DNA of 5,232 bases, from assembly GCA_963169175.1 (NCBI GenBank), contig CAUJFK010000339.1, positions 1 through 5,232 on the forward strand, in the 5' to 3' direction. This DNA comes from Acidobacteriota bacterium. Its GTDB lineage: Bacteria; Acidobacteriota; Blastocatellia; Pyrinomonadales; Pyrinomonadaceae. This document shows, one piece after another, positions 1 through 5,196 of the stretch. Within the stretch, counting starts at the first letter, position 1, and each line of letters starts with the position of its first letter. A model generated the notes under the pieces. That model did no database searches and had not been told where the DNA came from. It saw nothing but the letters and a program-made list of their open reading frames with translations. Position numbers and translations under genes: made by a program.

Positions 1-1
1 A

Positions 2-1171
2 CTGCCCCTTGCGGCCCCGGTGAGACTGACCGGGATTCGGGTGGCAGTCGTCATTGCCGTAGGCGTCGCAACAGTTGCGGCGGCGGTCGGTGCCGGAGGT
101 TTGGGGACCTATATTTTCCGCGGACTGCGGCAAAATGACAACAATTTGTTGATCGCCGGTGCGCTTGCTTCGGCACTACTTGCCTTGCTATGTGATTTTG
201 CGCTTGGGCAGATCGAACAGGCGTACAAGATCGGCGAACGGGCCTCGAGGTGGCGAAAGGCGGCCATCGCCGGTACCGCCTTTTCGCTTGCCGCGATCGT
301 AGGGCTTAGCTATCTACCGGATCTCAGATCTGAAAATTCCGTTTCAAGTTCAGCAGGATCGGCCATTGAGAAAAAGCTCGAAGGCCAACGTGTGGTTGTC
401 GGCTCAAAGGATTTTACCGAATCCGTCATTTTGGCCGAGATACTTGCCCAAATGCTGGAAAAGCAGGGAGCAGATGTCGTGCGGCAGTTTGAACTAGGCG
501 GCGATATTGCGCACAAAGGCCTGCTTTCCGGCGAGATCGATGTTTATCCCGAATACACCGGCACCGCTTACACAGCCATTCTAAAACACCCGCCGATAAC
601 AGACCCGCAGGAAGTTTACGACCGCACAAAGGCCAAATATGCCGAAAAATTCGGCTTGACGGTCAGCCCGCCGATCGGGTTTGCAAATGATTTTGCGATC
701 CTTGTTCGCGGTGATGCGGCGAGAAAGCAAGGCTTGAAAACCATCTCCGACGCCGTGCCGATCTCCCGCAACTGGCAGGCCGGCTTTGGCCAGGATTTTA
801 TGTCGCGGGCGGACGGCTATCCCGGATTTTCAAAGGCCTACGGCTTCAATTTCGCCAAACAGCCCCGCGAAATGGACCTCTCGCTAACCTACCGCGCCCT
901 GCAGTCAGGTGAACTCGACATCATCGCCGGCAACTCGACCGATGGATTGATCTCTGCACTCGACCTGTTCCAACTGGAAGATGACAGGCACTACTTTCCT
1001 CCCTACCAGGCCGTCTTTGTTGCACGGTCGCAGGTTAGCTCGGCGCTGACCGACGCGTTTGCAAAGCTAAACAACGCGATATCAACAGAAGAAATGCGGC
1101 GTATGAATTACGAAGTTGACGGCGACAAACGCGCAGTACGTGACGTTGCGGAAAATTGGTTGAACCGGTAG
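2..1171 (+). CDS. Quaternary-amine ABC importer, permease fused to substrate-binding domain (5'-truncated)
   Basis: This is the C-terminal 389 residues of a fused permease and binding protein for glycine betaine, choline or a related amine. The frame is open to the left edge, so the true start lies upstream; the first in-frame start-like codon (GTG at 20) falls inside the permease. Residues 1-75 are the end of the inner-membrane permease: LPLAAP follows the usual site of the ATPase-coupling loop, then a GAGGLG turn and hydrophobic helices. A last membrane helix (about 86-105) leads into an OpuAC-type binding domain starting near residue 130. That domain shows GSKDFTES (134-141), ELGGD, YPEYTGT (182-188), TDG and FPPY, all typical of the family. 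The binding domain would face the periplasm. Such fusions are known as OpuB/ProWX-like, and EgtU-type proteins share the layout. The ATPase is presumably encoded upstream. Family is sure; substrate is not. Confidence 0.93.
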   Translation: MPLAAPVRLTGIRVAVVIAVGVATVAAAVGAGGLGTYIFRGLRQNDNNLLIAGALASALLALLCDFALGQIEQAYKIGERASRWRKAAIAGTAFSLAAIVGLSYLPDLRSENSVSSSAGSAIEKKLEGQRVVVGSKDFTESVILAEILAQMLEKQGADVVRQFELGGDIAHKGLLSGEIDVYPEYTGTAYTAILKHPPITDPQEVYDRTKAKYAEKFGLTVSPPIGFANDFAILVRGDAARKQGLKTISDAVPISRNWQAGFGQDFMSRADGYPGFSKAYGFNFAKQPREMDLSLTYRALQSGELDIIAGNSTDGLISALDLFQLEDDRHYFPPYQAVFVARSQVSSALTDAFAKLNNAISTEEMRRMNYEVDGDKRAVRDVAENWLNR

Positions 1172-1188
1172 CCATACGCTTTTCTAAA
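1160..1188 (+). promoter_or_regulatory. Possible sigma70-type promoter for hicB
   Basis: TTGAAC at 1160-1165 (4 of 6 to the -35 consensus) lies 17 bp before TCTAAA at 1183-1188 (4 of 6 to TATAAT). A transcript starting near 1195 would leave a short leader with the GAAGG ribosome site at 1202-1206. The box overlaps the end of the transporter gene, so hicB could be transcribed alone or by read-through. This is read by eye only. Confidence 0.35.
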
Positions 1189-1210
1189 TGGATGGCGCGA
1201 CGAAGGTAAG

Positions 1211-1555
1211 TTGACAAAGTACGCAATTAATATTGTCTGGAGCGACGATGACGGTGAATATCTGGCTACCTGCCCCTCGTTTCCCGGCCTTTCAGCCTTT
1301 GGTGAGACCGAAGCCGAAGCGCTCCACGAAGTAAAGGTCGCGCTTGAATTGTTTATCGAATCATATAATGAGCGAGGCATCCCACTTCCGAAACCCGAGC
1401 GAAAGCCTAGATTTAGCGGGCAGCTGAGGCTTCGCCTTCCGAAATCACTGCACGAGCGGGCCGCACGTATGGCGACGAAGGACGGCGTTAGTTTGAATCA
1501 GTACATAACCAATGCACTTAACCGCGAGGTTTCCGTCGAGGAGGCTACCCATTAA
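1211..1555 (+). CDS. hicB: HicB-like antitoxin, apparently without a HicA partner
   Basis: The 114-residue product has the HicB layout. Residues 1-62 form the degenerate RNase-H-like fold, with a Y-x-I-x-I strand, the W-S-D-D-D-G-E-Y turn, the CPSFPGLSAFGET segment, and a helix containing EALHEVKVALELFIE. After a proline-rich linker, residues 69-106 (QLRLRLPKSLHERAARMA, then DGVSLNQYITNALN) form a ribbon-helix-helix DNA-binding domain. In known systems HicB neutralises the mRNA-cleaving toxin HicA and represses its own promoter. The start is a TTG with GAAGG four bases upstream; no in-frame ATG or GTG lies between the preceding stop and this codon, and MTKYxI is the usual family start. No HicA-like frame is visible on either side, so this is a solitary HicB, possibly acting as a plain regulator or pairing with a distant toxin. 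Confidence 0.88.
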   Translation: MTKYAINIVWSDDDGEYLATCPSFPGLSAFGETEAEALHEVKVALELFIESYNERGIPLPKPERKPRFSGQLRLRLPKSLHERAARMATKDGVSLNQYITNALNREVSVEEATH

Positions 1556-1581
1556 TACGTTTGCTTGCAACTTCCCGTAAA

Positions 1582-1767
1582 TTATTGTAGTCTAATCATT
1601 TGAAATTCCTCCGCTCGTTTGTCGACGGTAATTTCGCTCTCATTGTGAGGTAAGCGATCAAAATTTGAGGGGAGGACAATAAACACACTGTCAGAAGCGG
1701 CCTTATTAGATTTTTGGGCTTTCTTGCGTTGGTCATTCGCTGCTACCGTTACATCGAACGTTATCAC
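1582..1767 (-). CDS. Doubtful small ORF, 61 aa, overlapping the previous frame
   Basis: This minus-strand frame starts with GTG (1767-1765), overlapping the TGA of the 53-codon frame by two bases, and runs 61 codons to TAA. The product is hydrophilic, lysine-rich near residues 14-22, and has no signal peptide, membrane segment or recognised motif. It has no separate ribosome site of note, so it would depend on coupling to the upstream frame. Together the two frames keep the minus strand open over about 340 bp with one frame change, which could be a decayed gene. I cannot name a family. Confidence 0.17.
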   Translation of the reverse strand: MITFDVTVAANDQRKKAQKSNKAASDSVFIVLPSNFDRLPHNESEITVDKRAEEFQMIRLQ

Positions 1768-1925
1768 CCACCGTTAGACACTTCTTCAAATATCACAGAC
1801 GAGCTATACAGGTGGAGGTCCGCTTTTTTCGCGTTTTTGACCGGAACTTGTATTGAGCATGGTGAATTCAGGCGTTCCTTGGCCCGAGAAAGGCCGCTAG
1901 TACGCACACATCGCATAAATTGCAT
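1764..1925 (-). CDS. Doubtful small ORF, 53 aa, with good ribosome site
   Basis: A minus-strand frame of 53 codons starts with ATG (1925-1923) and ends in TGA (1766-1764). AAGGAGG (minus strand of 1935-1941) lies nine bases upstream, a near-ideal Shine-Dalgarno position. The product has several arginines and lysines, two cysteines (positions 6 and 23) and no motif that I recognise. Its TGA overlaps the GTG of the next minus-strand frame, which could mean translational coupling, or a single small gene broken by a frameshift. It would run divergently from the helicase with only about 50 bp between start codons. Chance is a serious alternative. Confidence 0.2.
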   Translation of the reverse strand: MQFMRCVRTSGLSRAKERLNSPCSIQVPVKNAKKADLHLYSSSVIFEEVSNGG

Positions 1926-1976
1926 GAGAATTCCCCTCCTTAGGTTCTTCCGTTTGACGAGAGAATATATAATTTA

Positions 1977-3176
1977 ATGAATTTTAGAGAACTAGGCTTG
2001 CGCGCCGAAATGGCGGACATGTGCAAGCGTATTGGGTTTGCTGAGCCTACGCCCATCCAAACGAAGGCTATTCCGGTAATATTGCAGGACGGTGACGTGA
2101 TCGGCACCGCGGAAACAGGTACCGGAAAGACGGCGGCATTTTTGCTGCCGATCATTCAAAAGATATGTGCTAACTATCGCCCGGCGACAATGACCGTTCT
2201 GGTCCTTGCACCGACGCGAGAGCTGGCTACGCAGATCGAGGCCGAATGCCGCAAATTTTCACCAAAGGGCGTTACTTGTGCCTGTCTGATCGGCGGCACC
2301 AGTTACGGCAAACAGACACAGGCGTTAAAGCGCGGGGTAAATATCCTGATCGCGACGCCCGGACGCCTTATCGATTTTATGGAACAGGGCATGGTAAATT
2401 TCAAGAACCTCAATACCCTGGTCCTGGACGAAGCCGATAGAATGCTCGATATGGGCTTTTTGCCGGCGATCAAGCGGATCGTCAAGGCATGCCCAGAACA
2501 ACGACAGACGCTGTTTTTTTCGGCCACAATGGCCGGCGAGATCGAGCATATTGCACGTCAGATCGTGAAAGATCCGACCTATGTCGAGGCGTCGAAGCGC
2601 GGAAAGGCGGCGGTGACGATCGAGCAAAAGGCCTATCCGGTCGCTCATCAATTCAAAGTACCGCTGCTTCTTGACCTTCTTGGAAAGGAAGACCTCGAGC
2701 GTGTACTCATTTTCACCAGAACCAAGCGCGGTGCCGACCGCATCGCCCACATTCTGGAGCGGCAGGAGCATAAGTCGAACCGCATCCACGGCGACCGTTC
2801 GCAGTCGCAGCGTGAGGCGGCGTTGGCTGGTTTCAAGTCAGGACGTACGCGGATACTGGTTGCCACGGACGTGGCGGCCCGCGGCATTGATATCGATGCT
2901 GTGTCGCACGTGATAAATTATGATGTGCCCGCAGCACCGGAAGATTATGTCCACCGCATCGGGCGGACGGGACGTGCCGGCAACAAAGGACAAGCGATCA
3001 CGTTTTTCACGCTTGCCGAAGAGCATTCGCTTCGGGCGATCGAAAAACTTACCGGCCAGCAGGTCGAACGGGTGTTCCTGCCGGATTTCGGCGGTGTTCA
3101 GCCGGTCGAGGCGGCTTCGAAGAGTGCATCTTCCGGCCGGTCATTCAGGTCGTTCGGTGGAAGGCGGCGTCGCTAG
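1977..3176 (+). CDS. rhlE: DEAD-box ATP-dependent RNA helicase, RhlE type
   Basis: The 399-residue product carries the full set of DEAD-box motifs: Q motif FAEPTPIQ (21-28), motif I AETGTGKT (45-52), Ia PTREL (79-83), Ib TPGR (127-130), II DEAD (151-154), III SAT (182-184), IV FTRTK (246-250), V TDVAARGID (297-305) and VI HRIGRTGR (326-333). All catalytic residues are present, so it should unwind or remodel short RNA duplexes using ATP in the cytoplasm. The opening MNFRELGL matches the RhlE subgroup and supports this ATG, although the ribosome site is poor (GAGAG is about 13 bases away). The tail after the core is short, ending in serine/glycine stretches and a run of four arginines, as in RNA-binding tails of this group. 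RhlE-like helicases are tied to ribosome assembly, RNA decay and cold adaptation; which applies here cannot be told. A zinc-ribbon gene follows in the same unit. Confidence 0.96.
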   Translation: MNFRELGLRAEMADMCKRIGFAEPTPIQTKAIPVILQDGDVIGTAETGTGKTAAFLLPIIQKICANYRPATMTVLVLAPTRELATQIEAECRKFSPKGVTCACLIGGTSYGKQTQALKRGVNILIATPGRLIDFMEQGMVNFKNLNTLVLDEADRMLDMGFLPAIKRIVKACPEQRQTLFFSATMAGEIEHIARQIVKDPTYVEASKRGKAAVTIEQKAYPVAHQFKVPLLLDLLGKEDLERVLIFTRTKRGADRIAHILERQEHKSNRIHGDRSQSQREAALAGFKSGRTRILVATDVAARGIDIDAVSHVINYDVPAAPEDYVHRIGRTGRAGNKGQAITFFTLAEEHSLRAIEKLTGQQVERVFLPDFGGVQPVEAASKSASSGRSFRSFGGRRRR

Positions 3177-3181
3177 GACGC

Positions 3182-3190
3182 AGGGAGGAA
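3182..3190 (+). promoter_or_regulatory. Strong ribosome binding site of the zinc-ribbon gene
   Basis: AGGGAGGAA lies four bases before the ATG at 3195. The identical nine bases precede the DUF883 gene on the other strand (3981-3989), also four bases from its ATG. Both downstream small proteins therefore have much better initiation sites than the helicase. Confidence 0.8.
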
Positions 3191-3194
3191 TAGT

Positions 3195-3545
3195 ATGAAA
3201 AATGAGAAATACACGGCAGGCGACACGATCGCCATGCTCTGCTCCGGCTGCGATGAAGAAACAAGCCACTCTATCCAGGCGGTTACAAAGCTTGGTAAGA
3301 TCTCGGCTGCCGTTTGCGATACTTGCCAGACGTCAAGCACGTTCAAGGCGGGCGTAAAGACCGGAGTCGCCGCGGGCAACGCCAAGGCGGCCAAGGCATA
3401 CGACCGAGCCAAGCGGTATCGCAAAGGCCAGGCGATGACGCATCCGGTTTTCGGCCATGGCGAGGTAACGGCAGTGCTTGATCTGGAAAAGATCGATGTG
3501 CTTTTCGGTGACCGCACGCGTAGGCTCATCCATGCTCAGGAATAG
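3195..3545 (+). CDS. Small zinc-ribbon protein with C-terminal Tudor-like segment, unknown function
   Basis: The 116-residue protein has three parts. Residues 1-48 hold two CxxC pairs (C16/C19 and C41/C44), 21 residues apart, as expected for a zinc ribbon. Residues 50-76 form an alanine/lysine-rich linker. Residues 77-114 read KGQAMTHPVFGHGEV, then a short strand with KIDVLF and RRLIHA; this H-x-x-FG-x-G-x-V pattern resembles the small beta-barrel (Tudor/SH3-like) at the C-terminus of UvrD/PcrA helicases and of other nucleic-acid-associated bacterial proteins. I have seen similar uncharacterised proteins in Acidobacteriota and Myxobacteria, but know no named function. The gene starts 18 bp after the helicase stop with no terminator between and a strong hairpin after it, so it is probably co-transcribed with the helicase. 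A role in RNA or transcription is inference from domains and context. Confidence 0.85.
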   Translation: MKNEKYTAGDTIAMLCSGCDEETSHSIQAVTKLGKISAAVCDTCQTSSTFKAGVKTGVAAGNAKAAKAYDRAKRYRKGQAMTHPVFGHGEVTAVLDLEKIDVLFGDRTRRLIHAQE

Positions 3546-3569
3546 GCGGCTTAACTCGCCGATACACAA

Positions 3570-3602
3570 AAAAGAGGTGCCCGCGTTATGGGCACCTCTT
3601 TT
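3570..3602. terminator. Bidirectional intrinsic terminator between convergent genes
   Basis: A 13-bp perfect stem (core GAGGTGCCC with GGGCACCTC, extended by A/T pairs) closes a 7-base loop at 3583-3589. It is followed on the plus strand by TTTTATTTTT (3599-3608) and preceded by six A residues (3568-3573), which read as a T-tract on the minus strand. It can therefore end both the helicase/zinc-ribbon message and the convergent DUF883 message. Confidence 0.95.
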
Positions 3603-3631
3603 ATTTTTAGACAGTGATGATATGGATCTGT

Positions 3632-3976
3632 TTACCTTCGCCCCTTCAGGAGAAAGCCGATCAGTAGGCCGACAGCGGCCGAGATGAGGATGGTCTGGCC
3701 AGGCTTTTGCCGGGCAAATTCCTTTGCGTCCTCGACCAGTTGTTTCGGATCTTTGTCCTGAAGTTCCTTGAACTTCTCGCCCGCCCAAGCCGCTTTTTCC
3801 TCGGCAAAGGCTTTGGCCTTGCCGGCAACATCGTTCAATCTTTGTCCGTATTCCTGTGCCTGCATTTTCAGATCTCCTAAGAATTCATCGTCCATTCGGC
3901 CCTCTGGCACCGCAGGTACGAGGCCTTGTTCCAGTTCCCTTTCCGCCTTTTTTACTTCTGCTTCAAATTCCGACAT
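3632..3976 (-). CDS. DUF883 (ElaB/YqjD-like) membrane-anchored stress protein
   Basis: The 114-residue product fits the DUF883 family. An acidic, heptad-like helical region rich in A, E and K covers about residues 1-90, then a single C-terminal membrane segment (about 94-110, TILISAAVGLLIGFLL) ends in a positive KGRR tail. The glycine-spaced helix and basic end are the family hallmark. In Escherichia coli, the relatives ElaB, YqjD and YgaM are inner-membrane proteins that bind ribosomes and appear in stationary phase; the same role here is by analogy only. Residues 19-36 hold a proline-rich break not needed for the family fold. AGGGAGGAA (minus strand of 3981-3989), four bases before the ATG, fixes the start. 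The gene stands alone, converging on the zinc-ribbon gene and sharing its terminator. Confidence 0.85.
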   Translation of the reverse strand: MSEFEAEVKKAERELEQGLVPAVPEGRMDDEFLGDLKMQAQEYGQRLNDVAGKAKAFAEEKAAWAGEKFKELQDKDPKQLVEDAKEFARQKPGQTILISAAVGLLIGFLLKGRR

Positions 3977-4100
3977 GTGCTTCCTCCCTAACTTTCAGAA
4001 TCGGCCGCTCCACCCTTCCGAAGCGTTCCACGGCTGTCTCTGATGAAACCGTTATCCATTGAGTTGTAACGAAATATTCATTGTGAATGTTCCGGCTTTG

Positions 4101-4117
4101 TGCAAATGAGATTTGCA
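4101..4117. repeat. 17-bp palindrome TGCAAAT-GAG-ATTTGCA
   Basis: Perfect 7-bp arms surround a three-base centre, the size and symmetry of a dimeric repressor site. On the minus strand, a TTGCAC box overlapping the left arm lies 17 bp before AATGAA, a weak promoter-like pair aimed at the DUF883 gene about 125 bp away. A binding site is possible but unproven. Confidence 0.4.
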
Positions 4118-4186
4118 GCGAACAAAACTGCATCCTCAGGCGTTTAGCTGTAACAGATAATTTGAAAGTGATCTCTTGCCGTTCTT

Positions 4187-4280
4187 CTTTGCGAACTTTG
4201 TGTCCGCCCTTTGCGGCCTTTGTGTTAACGGTTTTTCTTAACATAAAGACCACAAAGTTGAAGACACAAAGGGCACAAAA
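4187..4280. repeat. Large imperfect inverted repeat made of CACAAAG units
   Basis: The left arm carries CTTTGYG four times (4187, 4196, 4209, 4218) and the right arm carries its complement, CAYAAAR, four times (4242, 4251, 4265, 4274). Spacings are 9-13-9 on the left and 9-14-9 on the right. The arms meet at TGTTAA (4223-4228) and TTAACA (4238-4243) around a nine-base loop, so the whole folds into a hairpin of about 40 mostly paired positions per arm. Repeats of this CACAAAG style are scattered through many environmental bacterial genomes and often yield false small proteins. It may be a REP/MITE-like mobile palindrome; no transposase is nearby. Confidence 0.8.
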
Positions 4281-4306
4281 GTACTTGCGATCCAATCGTT
4301 GCGATA

Positions 4307-4332
4307 CGCCGGCCCGGGGCGACCGGCCGGCG
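4307..4332. repeat. GC-only hairpin
   Basis: CGCCGGCC (4307-4314) pairs perfectly with GGCCGGCG (4325-4332) across a ten-base loop. No T-tract follows on either strand, so it is not a standard intrinsic terminator. It lies 26 bp after the CACAAAG repeat and may belong to the same element. Confidence 0.5.
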
Positions 4333-4350
4333 AACGAGGTGCCCATTAAT

Positions 4351-4384
4351 GATCGGACCCGGGCGGGAATATACCGATCTTTTT
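4351..4384 (+). terminator. Weak terminator-like hairpin
   Basis: GATCGG (4351-4356) pairs with CCGATC (4374-4379), followed by five T residues (4380-4384). The stem is only six pairs and the loop is 17 bases, partly self-complementary (CCCGGG). No plus-strand gene precedes it; it could end a short RNA from the repeat region, or be chance. Confidence 0.25.
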
Positions 4385-4422
4385 GGGCGATATCTACGAC
4401 CATAAAAATTTTCCCGGACCGC

Positions 4423-4428
4423 TTGACA
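4423..4428 (+). promoter_or_regulatory. Consensus -35 box, probable TetR gene promoter
   Basis: TTGACA is a perfect -35 hexamer, 77 bp before the TetR start. The -10 is unclear: GCGAAT (16-bp spacer) matches only the last three bases of TATAAT. The position, just upstream of the palindromic operator, fits a repressed promoter. Confidence 0.4.
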
Positions 4429-4467
4429 GTCGCCTGAGCGAAATGCGAATCTTATGAATTCATCAGG

Positions 4468-4485
4468 TGAGTAAGCACTTACTTA
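4468..4485. promoter_or_regulatory. TetR-type operator, probably autoregulatory
   Basis: AGTAAG-CA-CTTACT (4470-4483) is a perfect 6+6 palindrome, extended by an outer T/A pair to 18 bp with one mismatch. It ends 19 bases before the TTG start of the TetR gene. Size, AT-rich symmetry and position are typical of sites bound by TetR-family dimers that repress their own gene. Binding by this particular protein is inference. Confidence 0.6.
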
Positions 4486-4504
4486 ATGCAGTTTGGAGTA
4501 GAAA

Positions 4505-5182
4505 TTGATAAAGGATCTTTTCAAATGTGATCAACACGGCCGGATGCCTGGCGATCAGCGGCGTGCCCAGATTTTGCAGTCAGCCTTTGACCTCTTTTCG
4601 CAAAAAGGCTTTAGCGGAACGACGACCAAAGACATAGCGCGGCTTTCCGGCGTTTCTGAGGCGATGGTCTTCAAGCACTTTTCGTCAAAGGACGAGCTTT
4701 ACGGGGCGATACTTGAGGCAAAGAAATGTTCTGAAGGCCTTCACAAGTACCCGTGGGAGAGCAATGAACCAATGCTCGCCGCGATGGAGGCAAAGGACGA
4801 TCTTGGCGTTTTTTACCATTTTGGCCGTCAGGCTCTGGAAAAGCATCAGGCGGATATTGCATTTATGCGGCTTCTGTTTTATTCGGCCCTTGAGGAACAC
4901 GAACTGGCGGAAAGATTCTTCGGAGAGTTTGTCCACGAAATATACCGCTTTCTCGGCGGCTACATAGCAAAACGCCAGGCGGACGGCGCCTTTCGGAAGA
5001 TCGATCCGCGGATCATCGTCCGCTCATTTCTCGGGATGCTGCTCCACCATTCGCTTAATAATATTCTCTGGGACACAAAGCGGAGAATTCTTGATATCGA
5101 TAATGAAACGGCGGCAAGGAGCTTTGCAGAGATGATACTCCGCGGGGCGGCAGCCACGCCTTCTACGACAGATAATAACTAG
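4505..5182 (+). CDS. TetR/AcrR-family transcriptional regulator
   Basis: The 225-residue product has a TetR N-terminal DNA-binding domain: helix 1 with RRAQILQSAFDLFSQKGF (about 19-36), then the helix-turn-helix TTKDIARLSGVSEAMVFKHF (40-59) and the SSKDELY segment. The rest is a helical ligand/dimer domain with no motif that identifies a ligand. TTG at 4505 is chosen because GGAG (4495-4498) lies six bases upstream; an ATG at 4544 would also give a normal TetR start (MPGDQRRAQIL) but has no visible ribosome site. A palindromic operator sits just before the gene. TetR regulators of this kind often control an adjacent efflux or lipid operon, and a new frame opens 14 bp after this stop, so it may repress genes beyond the window. 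Family is certain; target and ligand are unknown. Confidence 0.95.
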   Translation: MIKDLFKCDQHGRMPGDQRRAQILQSAFDLFSQKGFSGTTTKDIARLSGVSEAMVFKHFSSKDELYGAILEAKKCSEGLHKYPWESNEPMLAAMEAKDDLGVFYHFGRQALEKHQADIAFMRLLFYSALEEHELAERFFGEFVHEIYRFLGGYIAKRQADGAFRKIDPRIIVRSFLGMLLHHSLNNILWDTKRRILDIDNETAARSFAEMILRGAAATPSTTDNN

Positions 5183-5196
5183 ACCATCTGATCCAC

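Larger units (their letters stand above)
1556..1976. other. 421-bp intergenic region before the helicase gene
   Basis: No frame here resembles a known protein, and base composition is more AT-rich than in the flanking genes. A weak promoter-like pair, TTGCAA (1565-1570) and TAGTCT (1588-1593) with a 17-bp spacer, follows hicB. A perfect TATAAT at 1968-1973 is too close to the helicase ATG to make its promoter unless the message starts inside the gene. A small GGCC/GGCC stem lies near 1881-1895. The plus-strand part may be a long leader of the helicase mRNA, but no firm promoter sets its length. Two small minus-strand frames are listed separately. Confidence 0.5.
3977..4504. other. 528-bp intergenic region between divergent DUF883 and TetR genes
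   Basis: No convincing coding frame is present. The region must hold the promoters of the two divergent genes. It contains, in order: the DUF883 ribosome site, a 17-bp palindrome (4101-4117), a large inverted repeat (4187-4280), a GC-only hairpin (4307-4332), a hairpin with a T-tract (4351-4384), a consensus TTGACA (4423-4428), a 10-bp palindrome ATGAATTCAT (4454-4463) and a TetR-type operator (4468-4485). Frames that run through the repeat on either strand are artefacts of its composition. Confidence 0.7.

Noticed and set aside
1837..1842. TTGACC as a -35 box for the helicase
   Set aside because: No -10-like hexamer lies 16-18 bp downstream.
1968..1973. TATAAT as the helicase promoter
   Set aside because: Transcription would begin at or after the ATG, and the -35 position (TTCTTC) is poor.
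1714..1977. 87-codon plus-strand frame in the gap before the helicase
   Set aside because: Composition is random-looking (many R, Y, F), there is no ribosome site, and no motif. It simply fills an AT-rich non-coding stretch.
2325..2789. 154-codon minus-strand frame within the helicase gene
   Set aside because: It lies wholly inside a gene with all catalytic motifs on the other strand, so it is an antisense shadow.
3333..3788. 151-codon minus-strand frame over the terminator and two convergent genes
   Set aside because: It spans the bidirectional terminator and overlaps the real coding frames of both neighbours; no motif.
4187..4280. CRISPR array
   Set aside because: The repeated unit is only seven bases, spacing is 9-14 bases, and the arms are inverted, so it lacks the repeat-spacer form of CRISPR.
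3963..4403. 146-codon minus-strand frame covering the repeat and the DUF883 upstream region
   Set aside because: It contains the NTKAAKGG-type peptide typical of repeat translations and overlaps the start and ribosome site of the well-supported DUF883 gene in another frame.
4087..4437. 116-codon plus-strand frame across the inverted repeat
   Set aside because: It reads straight through both repeat arms and the hairpins; CACAAAG repeats commonly create such false frames. No ribosome site or motif.
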